A DNA stretch of 64,000 nucleotides from assembly GCA_965246995.1 (NCBI GenBank), contig OZ252008.1, positions 1,426,001-1,490,000 on the forward strand, written 5' to 3'. The DNA comes from VXRJ01 sp965246995 (GTDB lineage Bacteria; Acidobacteriota; Vicinamibacteria; Vicinamibacterales; UBA8438). Every line of letters begins with the position of its first letter. Position 1 is the first letter of the stretch. Both the position numbers and the translations under genes were made by a program. A model generated the notes under the pieces. The model saw only the letters and a list, made by a program, of their open reading frames with translations. It searched no databases and had not been told where the DNA came from. This document shows, piece after piece, positions 8,599 to 16,552 of the stretch.

Positions 8599-9783
8599 CT
8601 ACGGTAGTGGAAGGAGGGGCTGAACTCCGTCGGGCAGGTGCTGATCGAAGGCCGCGAGCACCGCGGCGTCCGCCGCGTGGGCGCCCATCAGGGCGACGAT
8701 GTCCACCAGATCCTGCACACCGAACGCGCGCTCGGCGCGCGAATAAGTTTCCGCGCTCACGTTGTGATCGCCGAAGAGCTCGCGGCCGAAGGCAATGAGG
8801 GCGGCGTCCTTCTCGGCGATGCCGGTCAGCCGCCGGCCGTGCCGAACGAGATCGATCAACTCCGCTTCGAGGCCCGCCTCGCGGGCTCTCGGCTCGTTCA
8901 TCGTCCAGTCGTACTGCGAGTCGTGGACGCGGGCCGTCACCAGAACCCCAAGTTGCATGATCCGGCGTCCGACGCGGCTCTCCAGAGATTCCTGTCCCGC
9001 GCCGTAACTGCGAAGGACTCCCGGACCGATGCCGGAGGGCGATAGCATCCGGCCATAGAGCACCGAGACCGACGTGCGGCTCTCCGGGCTCCGCAGCGGC
9101 AGGCGGCTCCGGGAGTCCGCATGGATATCGTCCGGATGGGTGAAGGGGAGTGGCAGCGACTGCCTCCAGCCGGACGGCATCCGCTGGTTGAACGCGGTGA
9201 GCGTGGCCGCGGTGCTTGCGTACCGGCCCATGACGTCAATGACGTCGGCGAGGTTGGTCTTGCCGAGAAGTCCCAGGGCCCGGGCGTAGGTATCGGCTTC
9301 GAGCTGGCGGGTCCCGAACAGTTCCCGGCCAACCTCGATGATGATCGCTTCCCGGGCGGCCAGCCCGGTGGCCGGCTGCCGATGCCGCACGATGTCGATA
9401 ATCCCGGCGTCGAGCCCGACGGCGAGGGCCTCGAGTTCGTGCAGCGCCCACTCGTACGGCTGGTCGTACTCGCGTGCGGTCGTCAGGATCGTCAGTTCGG
9501 TCAACTGACGTCCCATCGGCGCGTCAAACCGCAGGTCGGCGCCGGAACCGTGCAACCGCAGGGCCGCGGCTCCGGACGGTGCACCGGCCCCGCTCTCTAC
9601 TCCCGCGTCATACGCCGCGCGCCGCGCCGGATCGAGCTCCGCGCGGTCGATCGGCGGCAAGCGGCTGCGCGAATCCGGATGGATGTCGTCGGGCAGCTCC
9701 TGGCCGCCGTGTGCAACCCGCAGCCCGCCCGGGAAGAACCCGACGAGCACCAGAACTACCGCCGCGCGTTCCCATCGCCTCAT
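8599..9783 (-). CDS. Secreted tandem carboxymuconolactone-decarboxylase-like protein
   Basis: The 394-residue product has a signal peptide (AAVVLVLVGFFPGGLRVAHG) and two copies of a carboxymuconolactone-decarboxylase-like all-helical domain. The halves each open with DDIH(P/A)DSRSRLP and each contain a helix of the form REYDQPYEWALHELEA or RVHDSQYDWTMNEPRA, followed by E...LFG. The CXXC pair of the AhpD peroxidase branch is absent, so a thiol peroxidase role is unlikely. The start ATG has a GGAGG 5 nt upstream. It is 63 bp upstream of the sugar dehydrogenase gene on the same strand. Export is unusual for this normally cytoplasmic family. Function is unknown. Confidence 0.8.
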   Translation of the reverse strand: MRRWERAAVVLVLVGFFPGGLRVAHGGQELPDDIHPDSRSRLPPIDRAELDPARRAAYDAGVESGAGAPSGAAALRLHGSGADLRFDAPMGRQLTELTILTTAREYDQPYEWALHELEALAVGLDAGIIDIVRHRQPATGLAAREAIIIEVGRELFGTRQLEADTYARALGLLGKTNLADVIDVMGRYASTAATLTAFNQRMPSGWRQSLPLPFTHPDDIHADSRSRLPLRSPESRTSVSVLYGRMLSPSGIGPGVLRSYGAGQESLESRVGRRIMQLGVLVTARVHDSQYDWTMNEPRAREAGLEAELIDLVRHGRRLTGIAEKDAALIAFGRELFGDHNVSAETYSRAERAFGVQDLVDIVALMGAHAADAAVLAAFDQHLPDGVQPLLPLP

Positions 9784-9884
9784 GCCCGCCTCCGTATCCC
9801 GCGAACCGTGGCGTTGCGCTCTATTCTAGTTCGGCACGGAGAACGCCACGGACCAGCACGAAACAGACGCCGAAGACGACGGCC

Positions 9885-11072
9885 TCAATTCAACCGTTCG
9901 ACGGCGAGGGCGACGCCGTTGCCCCCGCCGAGGCACAGCGTCGCGATGCCGCGCTTCAGGTTGCGGTTCCGGAGCGCGTAGAGGAGCGTGGTCAGAATGC
10001 GTGCGCCGCTCGCGCCGATCGGGTGGCCGAGGGCGACGGCGCCGCCGTTGACGTTGACCTTCGCCGGATCGGCCCCCAGTTCGCGGATGACGGCGAGGGC
10101 CTGGACCGAGAACGCCTCGTTCAGCTCGAACAGATCGACATCATCGAGTGTCCAGCCCACCTTCGCGAGCAGCTTCTGGACCGACTCGACCGGCGTCATC
10201 AGGAGCCACTTCGCCGGGCGGCCGCTGACCGCCTGGCCGACGATGCGCGCCATCGGCGCGGCGCCCAGCGCGTTCGCCTTCGCTTCGGACATCACCACGA
10301 CCGCGGCGGCGCCATCGTTGACACCGGGCGCGTTGCCAGCCGTCACGGTGCCGCCCTCCTTGACAAACGCCGGGCGGAGCCGCGCGAGAGCCTCGACACT
10401 GGAGTCCGGGCGCACGCCTTCGTCGTACTCGAGCCGGATGGGGTCGCCCTTCCGCTGCGGAATCTCGACCGGGAGAATCTCGTCCTTGAAGTGGCAGTCC
10501 CGGATCGCGGCGGCTGCCTTCTGGTGGCTCGCCGCAGCGAACGCGTCCTGATCCTCGCGCGTGACCGCGTAGCGGTCGGCGACCGCTTCGGCCGCTTCGC
10601 CCATCGACCAGTCTTCGACGGCGCACCACAATCCGTCGTGCATCATCGAGTCGAGCACCTGGGCGTTACCCATCCGCATTCCGCTCCGCGCGTTTGGCAG
10701 CACATAGGGACAGTTGCTCATCGATTCCATCCCGCCCGCCACGGCGACGTCGATGTCGCCGGTGGCGATGCCCTGCGCGGCGAGCATCACCGCCTTCAGG
10801 CCCGATCCGCACACCTTGTTGATGGTGAGGGCGCCGACATGGTCGGGCAGGCCGCCGTCGAGCGCCGCCTGCCGGGCAGGCGCCTGGCCAAGGCCGGCCG
10901 AGACGACGTTGCCCATGATGCACTCGTCGACGATTTCCGGATCTATCGAGGCACGCCGCACGGCCTCGCGGATGACGCGCGCGCCCAGGTCGGTGGCGGG
11001 GAGCGGGCTAAGCGCTCCGAGAAACTTCCCGGTCGGCAGGCGGACGGCGCTGGTGATGACGGCGGACTGCAT
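9885..11072 (-). CDS. Acetyl-CoA acetyltransferase (thiolase)
   Basis: The 395-residue product is a full-length type II thiolase. The acyl-accepting Cys lies in NKVCGSGLKAVM, the catalytic His in GHPIGASGARI, and the second catalytic Cys in ATLCLGGGNGVAL. It condenses two acetyl-CoA to acetoacetyl-CoA or cleaves 3-ketoacyl-CoA; chain-length preference cannot be read here. The start ATG at 11072 has an AAGGAG sequence upstream and lies inside the 3' end of the DUF721 gene, so the two genes overlap by 65 bp in different frames. No other beta-oxidation or polyhydroxyalkanoate gene is adjacent, so the pathway is open. Confidence 0.95.
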   Translation of the reverse strand: MQSAVITSAVRLPTGKFLGALSPLPATDLGARVIREAVRRASIDPEIVDECIMGNVVSAGLGQAPARQAALDGGLPDHVGALTINKVCGSGLKAVMLAAQGIATGDIDVAVAGGMESMSNCPYVLPNARSGMRMGNAQVLDSMMHDGLWCAVEDWSMGEAAEAVADRYAVTREDQDAFAAASHQKAAAAIRDCHFKDEILPVEIPQRKGDPIRLEYDEGVRPDSSVEALARLRPAFVKEGGTVTAGNAPGVNDGAAAVVVMSEAKANALGAAPMARIVGQAVSGRPAKWLLMTPVESVQKLLAKVGWTLDDVDLFELNEAFSVQALAVIRELGADPAKVNVNGGAVALGHPIGASGARILTTLLYALRNRNLKRGIATLCLGGGNGVALAVERLN

Positions 11073-11361
11073 GTTCGGCTCCTTCGGTCGTGAGTTTGAT
11101 CCGCTTGATCTGGTCCGGGCCGAGGATTTCGCCTAGGCGCGCAGCGATCAGGCGGCACGCCGGACGGACGGCGCGGCGCCAGCCTTCGTCCGCCGCACGG
11201 ACGGTCAATGTGCCGTCGGGACGGAGCTGAACGGTCGTCGCGCGGTCGATCCGATCACCCACGGCAGCGCGCCAGGCAAACCGTAGCTTTGCCTCCGTGA
11301 GGGGTTGGCTGCGGAGCAGGATGCCGAGGGTGCGCGTAACGTGACGGTGGAGCGGGACCAT
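11008..11361 (-). CDS. DUF721 (DciA-like) protein
   Basis: The 117-residue product matches the DUF721 fold by pattern: an N-terminal helix (LGILLRSQPLTEAKLRFAWRA), then V-G-DRI...TTVQLRPDGTLTVRAADEGW, then a helix with LIAARLGEILG and a basic tail. DUF721 includes DciA, a loader of the replicative helicase in bacteria that lack DnaC; assignment to that role here is inference. I chose the ATG at 11361 because a TACACT hexamer on this strand lies 8 nt upstream; ATGs at 11379 and 11427 would overlap or lie beyond that promoter. The 3' end overlaps the thiolase start. It is divergent from maf. Confidence 0.75.
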   Translation of the reverse strand: MVPLHRHVTRTLGILLRSQPLTEAKLRFAWRAAVGDRIDRATTVQLRPDGTLTVRAADEGWRRAVRPACRLIAARLGEILGPDQIKRIKLTTEGAEHAVRRHHQRRPPADREVSRSA

Positions 11362-11369
11362 CGATCGCG

Positions 11370-11379
11370 AGTGTATCAT
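11370..11379. promoter_or_regulatory. Overlapping divergent -10 elements between the DUF721 gene and maf
   Basis: The gap between the two start codons is 24 bp. On the plus strand TATCAT (11374-11379) lies 6 nt before the maf GTG. On the minus strand TACACT (11375-11370) lies 8 nt before the DUF721 ATG. The two hexamers share two bases. Both transcripts would begin at or next to the start codon, so both would be leaderless. This rests on motif match and spacing only. Confidence 0.5.
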
Positions 11380-11385
11380 CGGGCC

Positions 11386-12021
11386 GTGCGCCTCGTGCTG
11401 GCGTCCCGGTCTCCGCGGCGATCCCACCTGCTGCGTGACGCCGGGTACGAATTCGACATCGTGCCGGCGGATATCGACGAACGCCGACTGCCGAACGAAC
11501 CGCCGCGGGAATATGTCACGCGGGTGGCGCGCGCGAAGGCGGCGGCGGTGGCTTCTACCGGCGCTGTTGCGGGCGGCCGGATGGTACTGGCGGCGGACAC
11601 GATCGTTGTGATCGACGGCAAGGTGCTGGGCAAGCCTGCCGACCGCGGGGAGTCGGAGGCGATGCTACGCCGGCTCGCGGGGCGGACGCACGAGGTGCTG
11701 ACCGGTGTAGCGGTGGCAGAGGGCGATCGTGTCATCGTGGCGATAGAGACGACGCGCGTAACTTTCGCCGCCATGGACTCCGCCCGGATCGCGTGGTACG
11801 TGTCGACCGGGGAGGGGGATGACAAGGCCGGAGCGTACGCGGCGCAGGGTCTCGGGTCGCGTTTCGTCGAGCGGATTGAGGGGTCGTACACGAACGTGGT
11901 CGGGTTGCCGATCGCGCGGGTGGATCGTCTGCTGCGGGAGCTGGCGGGTTGGGACCTCCGTGATGAGTGGCAATCCATCTGTCCGTCCGCAACCGGCCCC
12001 ATCGGTGAACGCAATCCGTAG
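11386..12021 (+). CDS. maf: Maf family nucleoside triphosphate pyrophosphatase
   Basis: The 211-residue product begins MRLVLASRSPRRSHLL, the family signature that binds the nucleotide phosphates. Further hallmarks are the basic general-acid region VLAADTIVVIDGKVLGKP and the block GDDKAGAYAAQGLGSRFVE, which fits the dTTP/UTP-type (YhdE) branch. These enzymes hydrolyse non-canonical or excess pyrimidine triphosphates and have been linked to septum control. The GTG at 11386 is chosen because upstream codons do not resemble the family and a TATCAT hexamer lies 6 nt before it. About 15 residues at the C-terminus extend past the usual end. Confidence 0.93.
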   Translation: MRLVLASRSPRRSHLLRDAGYEFDIVPADIDERRLPNEPPREYVTRVARAKAAAVASTGAVAGGRMVLAADTIVVIDGKVLGKPADRGESEAMLRRLAGRTHEVLTGVAVAEGDRVIVAIETTRVTFAAMDSARIAWYVSTGEGDDKAGAYAAQGLGSRFVERIEGSYTNVVGLPIARVDRLLRELAGWDLRDEWQSICPSATGPIGERNP

Positions 12022-12105
12022 CGCGCTGTCGGTTCGTCAGAGCAAATCATTTACAGCAACGCCTTGTGAGTGTCTGGGGCTCGGAAATATTGGAGGCTTT
12101 CCCAT

Positions 12106-12762
12106 ATGTCAACAAAGTGTGCCTTCGGCAATCGCCACGCCAACTTCCATGCGTTGCAGGTCAGTGGCGTCCCACTGCGAAATCGCCGCGTGCTGGAGAT
12201 CGGTTGCGGCAACGGATACCTTAGCGAGTACGTGCGCAGTCTCGGCGCCACCGTCGTTGGTTGCGACATCACTCTGCCGGCGACGGCGCCCGACGTGCAA
12301 TTCGTTCAGGCTGATGGTGCGGCGCTGCCGTTCGGGCAGCACTTCGACGTCGTCATGAGCTTCGACGTCCTGGAGCACATTCCGGATACGGATCAGCATC
12401 TGCGGGAAGTTCGTCGCGTGTTACGTCCGGGCGGCTATTACGTGCTGCAGACACCGAACAAGATAACGAACGTGGTATTCGAGACGATTCGCTGGCGGAG
12501 CTTCGCGGCGTGGAAGTCGGATCACTGCTCGCTCCACACGTTTGGCCAACTGGAGAGGCGATTTCGGTCAGCGGGGTTCTCGTTGCAGTTTCTGGACGTT
12601 CCGGTCGTTAATCAGTACTTCCGTGATAAAGTCAACTCTCAATTGGGACGGCTCGGCGTTCTTGCCATCGCCTTGGCCAATCCGGACCGATTTCCGCTCC
12701 GTTTCCGGACCAACTTCTACGCCGTTGCTCAGCTTGGCACCGTCCACGGTCGGGGGACGTAG
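12106..12762 (+). CDS. Class I SAM-dependent methyltransferase
   Basis: The 218-residue product has the SAM-binding loop VLEIGCGNGYLSEYV (motif I), an acidic end of strand 2 (VVGCDIT), and motif FDVVMSFDVLEHIPDTDQHL, followed by VLRPGGYYVLQTPN. This is the UbiG/Methyltransf_11 type. The ATG at 12106 has GGAGG 9 nt upstream (12092-12096); a GTG at 12070 in the same frame lacks such a site. The upstream gap is AT-richer than its neighbours and the gene uses more A/T-ending codons than flanking genes, so recent acquisition is possible. The substrate is unknown; similar enzymes often act on lipids or surface sugars. Confidence 0.85.
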   Translation: MSTKCAFGNRHANFHALQVSGVPLRNRRVLEIGCGNGYLSEYVRSLGATVVGCDITLPATAPDVQFVQADGAALPFGQHFDVVMSFDVLEHIPDTDQHLREVRRVLRPGGYYVLQTPNKITNVVFETIRWRSFAAWKSDHCSLHTFGQLERRFRSAGFSLQFLDVPVVNQYFRDKVNSQLGRLGVLAIALANPDRFPLRFRTNFYAVAQLGTVHGRGT

Positions 12763-12854
12763 TCAATCTGGCCGAGATGCGGGACCTACGGGCGTGGTTC
12801 CAGCCTGGGCCAACCGCAATCCCGGGGCCGGGCTCAACCCACACGACACGGGCG

Positions 12855-12884
12855 TTGACGGGCTCGCAGCCACGGCGATATCCT
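12855..12884 (+). promoter_or_regulatory. Predicted promoter of the ccm operon
   Basis: TTGACG (12855-12860) and TATCCT (12879-12884) are separated by 18 nt, close to the sigma-70 consensus. The -10 hexamer ends 6 nt before the ccmE ATG, so the predicted transcript starts at or beside the start codon. No Shine-Dalgarno sequence is present. The 128 bp between the methyltransferase stop and ccmE hold nothing else I can identify. Confidence 0.6.
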
Positions 12885-12890
12885 AGTCAC

Positions 12891-13346
12891 ATGCACACCG
12901 CATTGAAGATTGTTCTGACGACCTGTGTGCTTTGCGCCGCGTTTGCAGGGCTGCTCTGGACCACGATGCAGGATGGGACACAGTACTACCTCGAGGTGGA
13001 GGAAGTGTTCGCCCAACCTGCGGAATGGGATGGCAAGCCGCTTCAGGTGCATGGGTACGCCGCCAACGTCATGCGTAGACCGGACAGCCTCGACTGGCGC
13101 TTCGAGATCACCGACAGCGTCGAGAGCCGGACGACGACGATGACCGCCGTGTACAACGGCATCGTCCCCGATACCTTCGACAACCACGCCGAAGTGGTGG
13201 CGACCGGGAAGCTCGTGGGGAACACCTTCCACGTCGATCCGGACGGCATCATGGCCAAGTGCCCCTCGAAATACGAGGAACAGCCGTCGGTCGGCACAGC
13301 GGCCGGTTACGTGTCGGGCACCGGGAACGCTGGCGCCGGCAACTGA
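12891..13346 (+). CDS. ccmE: Cytochrome c maturation heme chaperone CcmE, Cys-type variant
   Basis: The 151-residue product has an N-terminal membrane anchor (residues about 4-25) and the OB-fold of CcmE, with phrases QVHGYAANV, RFEITD, VYNGIVPDTFDNHAEVVATGKL and FHVDPDGIMAKCPSKYEE. In canonical CcmE the heme is bound covalently by the His of an HXXXY motif; here the motif reads CPSKY, with Cys124 and Tyr128. Cys-type CcmE is known from archaea, Desulfovibrio and some other bacteria. The ATG at 12891 is chosen because the signal anchor begins there and a promoter lies directly upstream. It is the first gene of the ccm operon. Confidence 0.92.
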   Translation: MHTALKIVLTTCVLCAAFAGLLWTTMQDGTQYYLEVEEVFAQPAEWDGKPLQVHGYAANVMRRPDSLDWRFEITDSVESRTTTMTAVYNGIVPDTFDNHAEVVATGKLVGNTFHVDPDGIMAKCPSKYEEQPSVGTAAGYVSGTGNAGAGN

Positions 13347-13387
13347 TAATCGGATCCTGACATCACGGCTCGAGGGCCGTCTTCCCC

Positions 13388-15949
13388 ATGGCGACACTCG
13401 GAACCTACACGCTCCTGGCCGCTTTCGTCGCCTGTGCCTACGCCGCCGCGGCCGCCGTGGCGGGTCACCGTCGGCGCAATCCGCGCCTGCTCGAGAGCGG
13501 CATCGGCGCCTTCTACCTGGTGACGGCGCTCATGACGCTCGCCTCCGCGGTAATCGTCCGGGCGTTCGTCATTGGCGATTACTCGATTCGGTACGTCGAC
13601 CGCTACTCCGATGCGGTGCAGCCCCTCTTCTACAAGCTGACGTCGTACTGGGGTGGGCTGGACGGATCGATCATGTTCTGGGTCTTCCTGCTCTCGGTGT
13701 TTGGCGCCATCGCGGTCCGAACGAACCGTGAGCGCCACCGCGAACTCATCCCCTACGTCATCGCGACGATCGCCGTGGTGCAGATGTTCTTCCTGAGCGT
13801 GATGATCCTGAACAACAACCCGTTTTCCACCTATCTGATGCAGACACCGGTGGACGGGCGCGGGCTCAATCCCCTGTTGCAGAACCCGTACATGGTGATC
13901 CATCCGCCATCGCTCTACACCGGGCTGGTGGCGATGACGATCCCGTTCGCATTCGGGATGGCGGCGCTGATCACGGGTTACCTCGACGATGCGTGGCTGC
14001 GCGCGGTCCGGCGCTGGACGATGTTCTCCTGGTTCTTCCTCTCGCTGGGCCTGACCCTCGGGATGATCTGGGCGTACGAGGAACTGGGTTGGGGCGGCTG
14101 GTGGGGCTGGGATCCGGTGGAGAACGCCGGCGCGCTCCCGTGGTTCCCCGCGACGGCGTTCCTCCACTCGGTCATGGTGCAGGAGCGGCGCAACATGCTG
14201 CGTGTCTGGAACATCTCGCTCATCATCATCGCGTTCGCGCTGACGCTCTTTGCCACGGCGCTGACGCGGACCGGTATCGTGCAGTCGGTTCACGCGTTCG
14301 GCGAGGACTCGCGACTGGCGATGATGTTCGGCCTGTTCATCGGCTTCGTCTTGCTGGTTGCTTTCGGCCTCGTGATTTACCGCCTGCCGCTTCTGCGGGC
14401 GCGGAACGACCTCGAGTCATGGATGTCGCGCGAGGCGGCGTTTCTGGTGAACAACTGGATCCTGCTGTTCTCCGCCTTCTTCATCCTCTTCGCGACGATG
14501 TTCCCGACGTTCAGCGAGGCGGTAACGGGCCAGCGGATCACGGTCGGTCCTCCCTTCTTCAACAAGTGGATGATCCCGCTCGGATTGACGTTGCTGCTGT
14601 TGACCGGCATCGGTCCGCTCCTCGCGTGGCGCAAGTCGACGCTCGCGAATCTCCGCTACCAGTTCCTCTGGCCGATTACGCTTGCCCTCGCCGTCACCGC
14701 CGTGCTTGTCGCGCTCGGCTTCCGGGTCTGGGTGTCCGGGATCTGCTTCGCACTCTGCGCCATGGTCGCCGGGACCCTCAGCCAGGAGTTCATCCGGGGC
14801 GCGGTCGTGCGCCGCGGCGTCACCGGCAGCGACATGGTCACCGCTATGATCGGCCTCGTGATGCGGTCGCGGCGACGCTACGGTGGCTACGTCGTCCACT
14901 TGGGCATCGTGTTGATGATGCTCGGCTTCGCCGGCGCCGGCTACCGCCAGACCGAGCAGGTCTTGCTGCAGCAGGGCGAGTCGGTCGAGGTGGGACGTTT
15001 CAGAGTCCAGCACGATCGCCTGAGCGTCACCGACGACGGCGCCAAGGAGATGCACACGGCGCACGTCACCGTCTTCGAAGATGGCGAGGAGGTGGCGCAA
15101 CTCTACCCGGGCCGCTGGTTCTACCGGAAGCACGAGGCCGAGCCCACCACGGAAGTCGCGATGCGCCGGACGTTTGCGGAGGATGTCTACGTCGTGCTCG
15201 CCGCGTACGACGTGGGTGATCAATCGGCGAGCTTCCAGGTAACCGTCAACCCGCTCGTGAACTGGATCTGGTTCGGTTTCAGCATCCTGGCGCTCGGGAC
15301 GGGCATCGCGGTGCTGCCGGAAAGCCGCTTCGCCTTCCTGGCGGCGCGCCCCGGCCCGGAGGATGGCTTGCCCGGTTCGACCGCCTCGACCACGACCACG
15401 TCCATCCTGCTGATCGCCGCGCTCGGCCTCGGCGGCCTTGCAGCGCCCGTCCATGCCCAGACCGGCGCGCCGCCAGAGTCGTACACGGCGACGACCGAGC
15501 TCGAGGCGGAACTGCAGCGCGAACTCGTCTGCCTCTGCGGCACTTGTCCGCACCTTGCCCTGGCCGACTGCCGGTGCTCGGCGCCGCCGCAATATGCGCC
15601 CGGTTCGGACGGCGCGCCGCAGCTTACCGCGGCGGGCGCCGAGTTCATGCGGGCCCAGTTGCGCGAGCAGATCGAAGCGGGGAAGGACCGCCGCGCGATC
15701 CTTGACTGGTTCATCGCCACCTACGGCAGCCAGGAAGCACTGGGCGCGCCCCTCGACGAGGGGTTCAATCGCGTGGCTTGGCTCTTCCCGTACCTGGTGG
15801 GCGTCGGTTGCCTGATCGCCGTCGGGGTGGTCGCGATCCGCTGGTCGCGCCGCGGCAGCACAGCGGCGCTCGAGACCGCCGGCGTGCCGCTGACGGTCGA
15901 CGCGGAACTGGACGCCCGCCTGGATGATGAGCTCCGGAATCTCGACTGA
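13388..15949 (+). CDS. ccmF: CcmF-CcmH fusion: heme lyase with C-terminal CcmH-like domain
   Basis: Residues 1-650 of this 853-residue product are CcmF: many membrane helices, the WWD segment GWGGWWGWDPVEN at about 234-246, and conserved His in VIHPPSLYTG, FLHSVMVQER and SVHAFGED. Residues 671-690 form a hydrophobic stretch ending PVHA before QTG, which looks like a signal peptide. Residues 700-790 are CcmH-like, with a Cys-rich motif (C715, C717, C720, C728, C730) in place of the usual LRCXXC, then IEAGKDRRAILDWFIATYG. A final helix lies at 797-818. CcmF transfers heme from CcmE to apocytochrome; CcmH handles the apocytochrome thiols. Separate ccmF and ccmH genes are the common arrangement. 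The start is 41 bp after ccmE. Confidence 0.93.
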   Translation: MATLGTYTLLAAFVACAYAAAAAVAGHRRRNPRLLESGIGAFYLVTALMTLASAVIVRAFVIGDYSIRYVDRYSDAVQPLFYKLTSYWGGLDGSIMFWVFLLSVFGAIAVRTNRERHRELIPYVIATIAVVQMFFLSVMILNNNPFSTYLMQTPVDGRGLNPLLQNPYMVIHPPSLYTGLVAMTIPFAFGMAALITGYLDDAWLRAVRRWTMFSWFFLSLGLTLGMIWAYEELGWGGWWGWDPVENAGALPWFPATAFLHSVMVQERRNMLRVWNISLIIIAFALTLFATALTRTGIVQSVHAFGEDSRLAMMFGLFIGFVLLVAFGLVIYRLPLLRARNDLESWMSREAAFLVNNWILLFSAFFILFATMFPTFSEAVTGQRITVGPPFFNKWMIPLGLTLLLLTGIGPLLAWRKSTLANLRYQFLWPITLALAVTAVLVALGFRVWVSGICFALCAMVAGTLSQEFIRGAVVRRGVTGSDMVTAMIGLVMRSRRRYGGYVVHLGIVLMMLGFAGAGYRQTEQVLLQQGESVEVGRFRVQHDRLSVTDDGAKEMHTAHVTVFEDGEEVAQLYPGRWFYRKHEAEPTTEVAMRRTFAEDVYVVLAAYDVGDQSASFQVTVNPLVNWIWFGFSILALGTGIAVLPESRFAFLAARPGPEDGLPGSTASTTTTSILLIAALGLGGLAAPVHAQTGAPPESYTATTELEAELQRELVCLCGTCPHLALADCRCSAPPQYAPGSDGAPQLTAAGAEFMRAQLREQIEAGKDRRAILDWFIATYGSQEALGAPLDEGFNRVAWLFPYLVGVGCLIAVGVVAIRWSRRGSTAALETAGVPLTVDAELDARLDDELRNLD

Positions 15950-16550
15950 CGCCGCGCGGGCGGCGCCGGCCGCTTCCTCGTTCCGCGTCTGGCATCTCTT
16001 CGTGCTCGTCGGCCTCCTCGGCGCGGCGGCAGCCGTCGTAATGGTCCGCCCGGAGGGGATTGCGCCCCTCATCCTGCTGGTCGCCGCGGTCGGGGCCGGC
16101 GCCTACGTCGGCTATGCGCTCTACCGGATGTTTCTGCCGCTTGCCGCGCGCAACTTCACCGAGCAGGTCGAGATGGTCGGAGGGCGCACCCGCGCTGCAC
16201 TCGATCGCGAGAAGACGCTGGTGCTTCGCGCCATCAAGGAACTGGAGTTCGACCGGGCCATGGGGAAGGTGTCCGACAGCGACTTCGATCAGATGGGCGG
16301 CCGGCTGCGCGAGCGGGCTCGCGCCCTGCTTAAGCAGCTGGATGTCGACGGCGCCGAGTACCGCGATCTGATCGAACGGGAACTGGCCGAACGCCTCCGG
16401 GAGGCGGCGCCGCCTGATGCAGCAGTTCCTGCCGACAGGGAGACCGCGCGTCGTGGGCCGGCGACCGCCACGCGGCTCGTCTGCGGCCACTGCGGAGCGA
16501 ACAACGAACGGGAAGCCAAGTTCTGTAATCAGTGCGGAGCCGAGTTGTGA
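15924..16550 (+). CDS. CcmI-like membrane protein with C-terminal zinc ribbon
   Basis: The 208-residue product has two N-terminal membrane helices (about 22-42 and 45-67), a helical middle with the stretch EKTLVLRAIKELEFDRAMG and KVSDSDFDQM, and a C-terminal zinc ribbon CGHCGANN...KFCNQCGAEL. The middle resembles the membrane-proximal coiled coil of CcmI, which presents apocytochrome to the ligation complex; this link is inference from position and pattern. The start overlaps the ccmF-ccmH gene by 26 bp; ATGs at 15924 and 15927 are equivalent. With two helices and no exported end motif, the zinc ribbon should face the cytoplasm. Confidence 0.75.
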   Translation: MMSSGISTDAARAAPAASSFRVWHLFVLVGLLGAAAAVVMVRPEGIAPLILLVAAVGAGAYVGYALYRMFLPLAARNFTEQVEMVGGRTRAALDREKTLVLRAIKELEFDRAMGKVSDSDFDQMGGRLRERARALLKQLDVDGAEYRDLIERELAERLREAAPPDAAVPADRETARRGPATATRLVCGHCGANNEREAKFCNQCGAEL

Positions 16551-16552
16551 CG

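Noticed and set aside
9474..11093. A 539-codon plus-strand frame opposite the thiolase gene.
   Set aside because: It runs across two real minus-strand genes and their gap, and the product has no domain pattern.
14417..16072. A 551-codon minus-strand frame opposite ccmF-ccmH.
   Set aside because: It is antisense to clearly conserved CcmF, CcmH and CcmI-like sequences and shows no recognisable motif.
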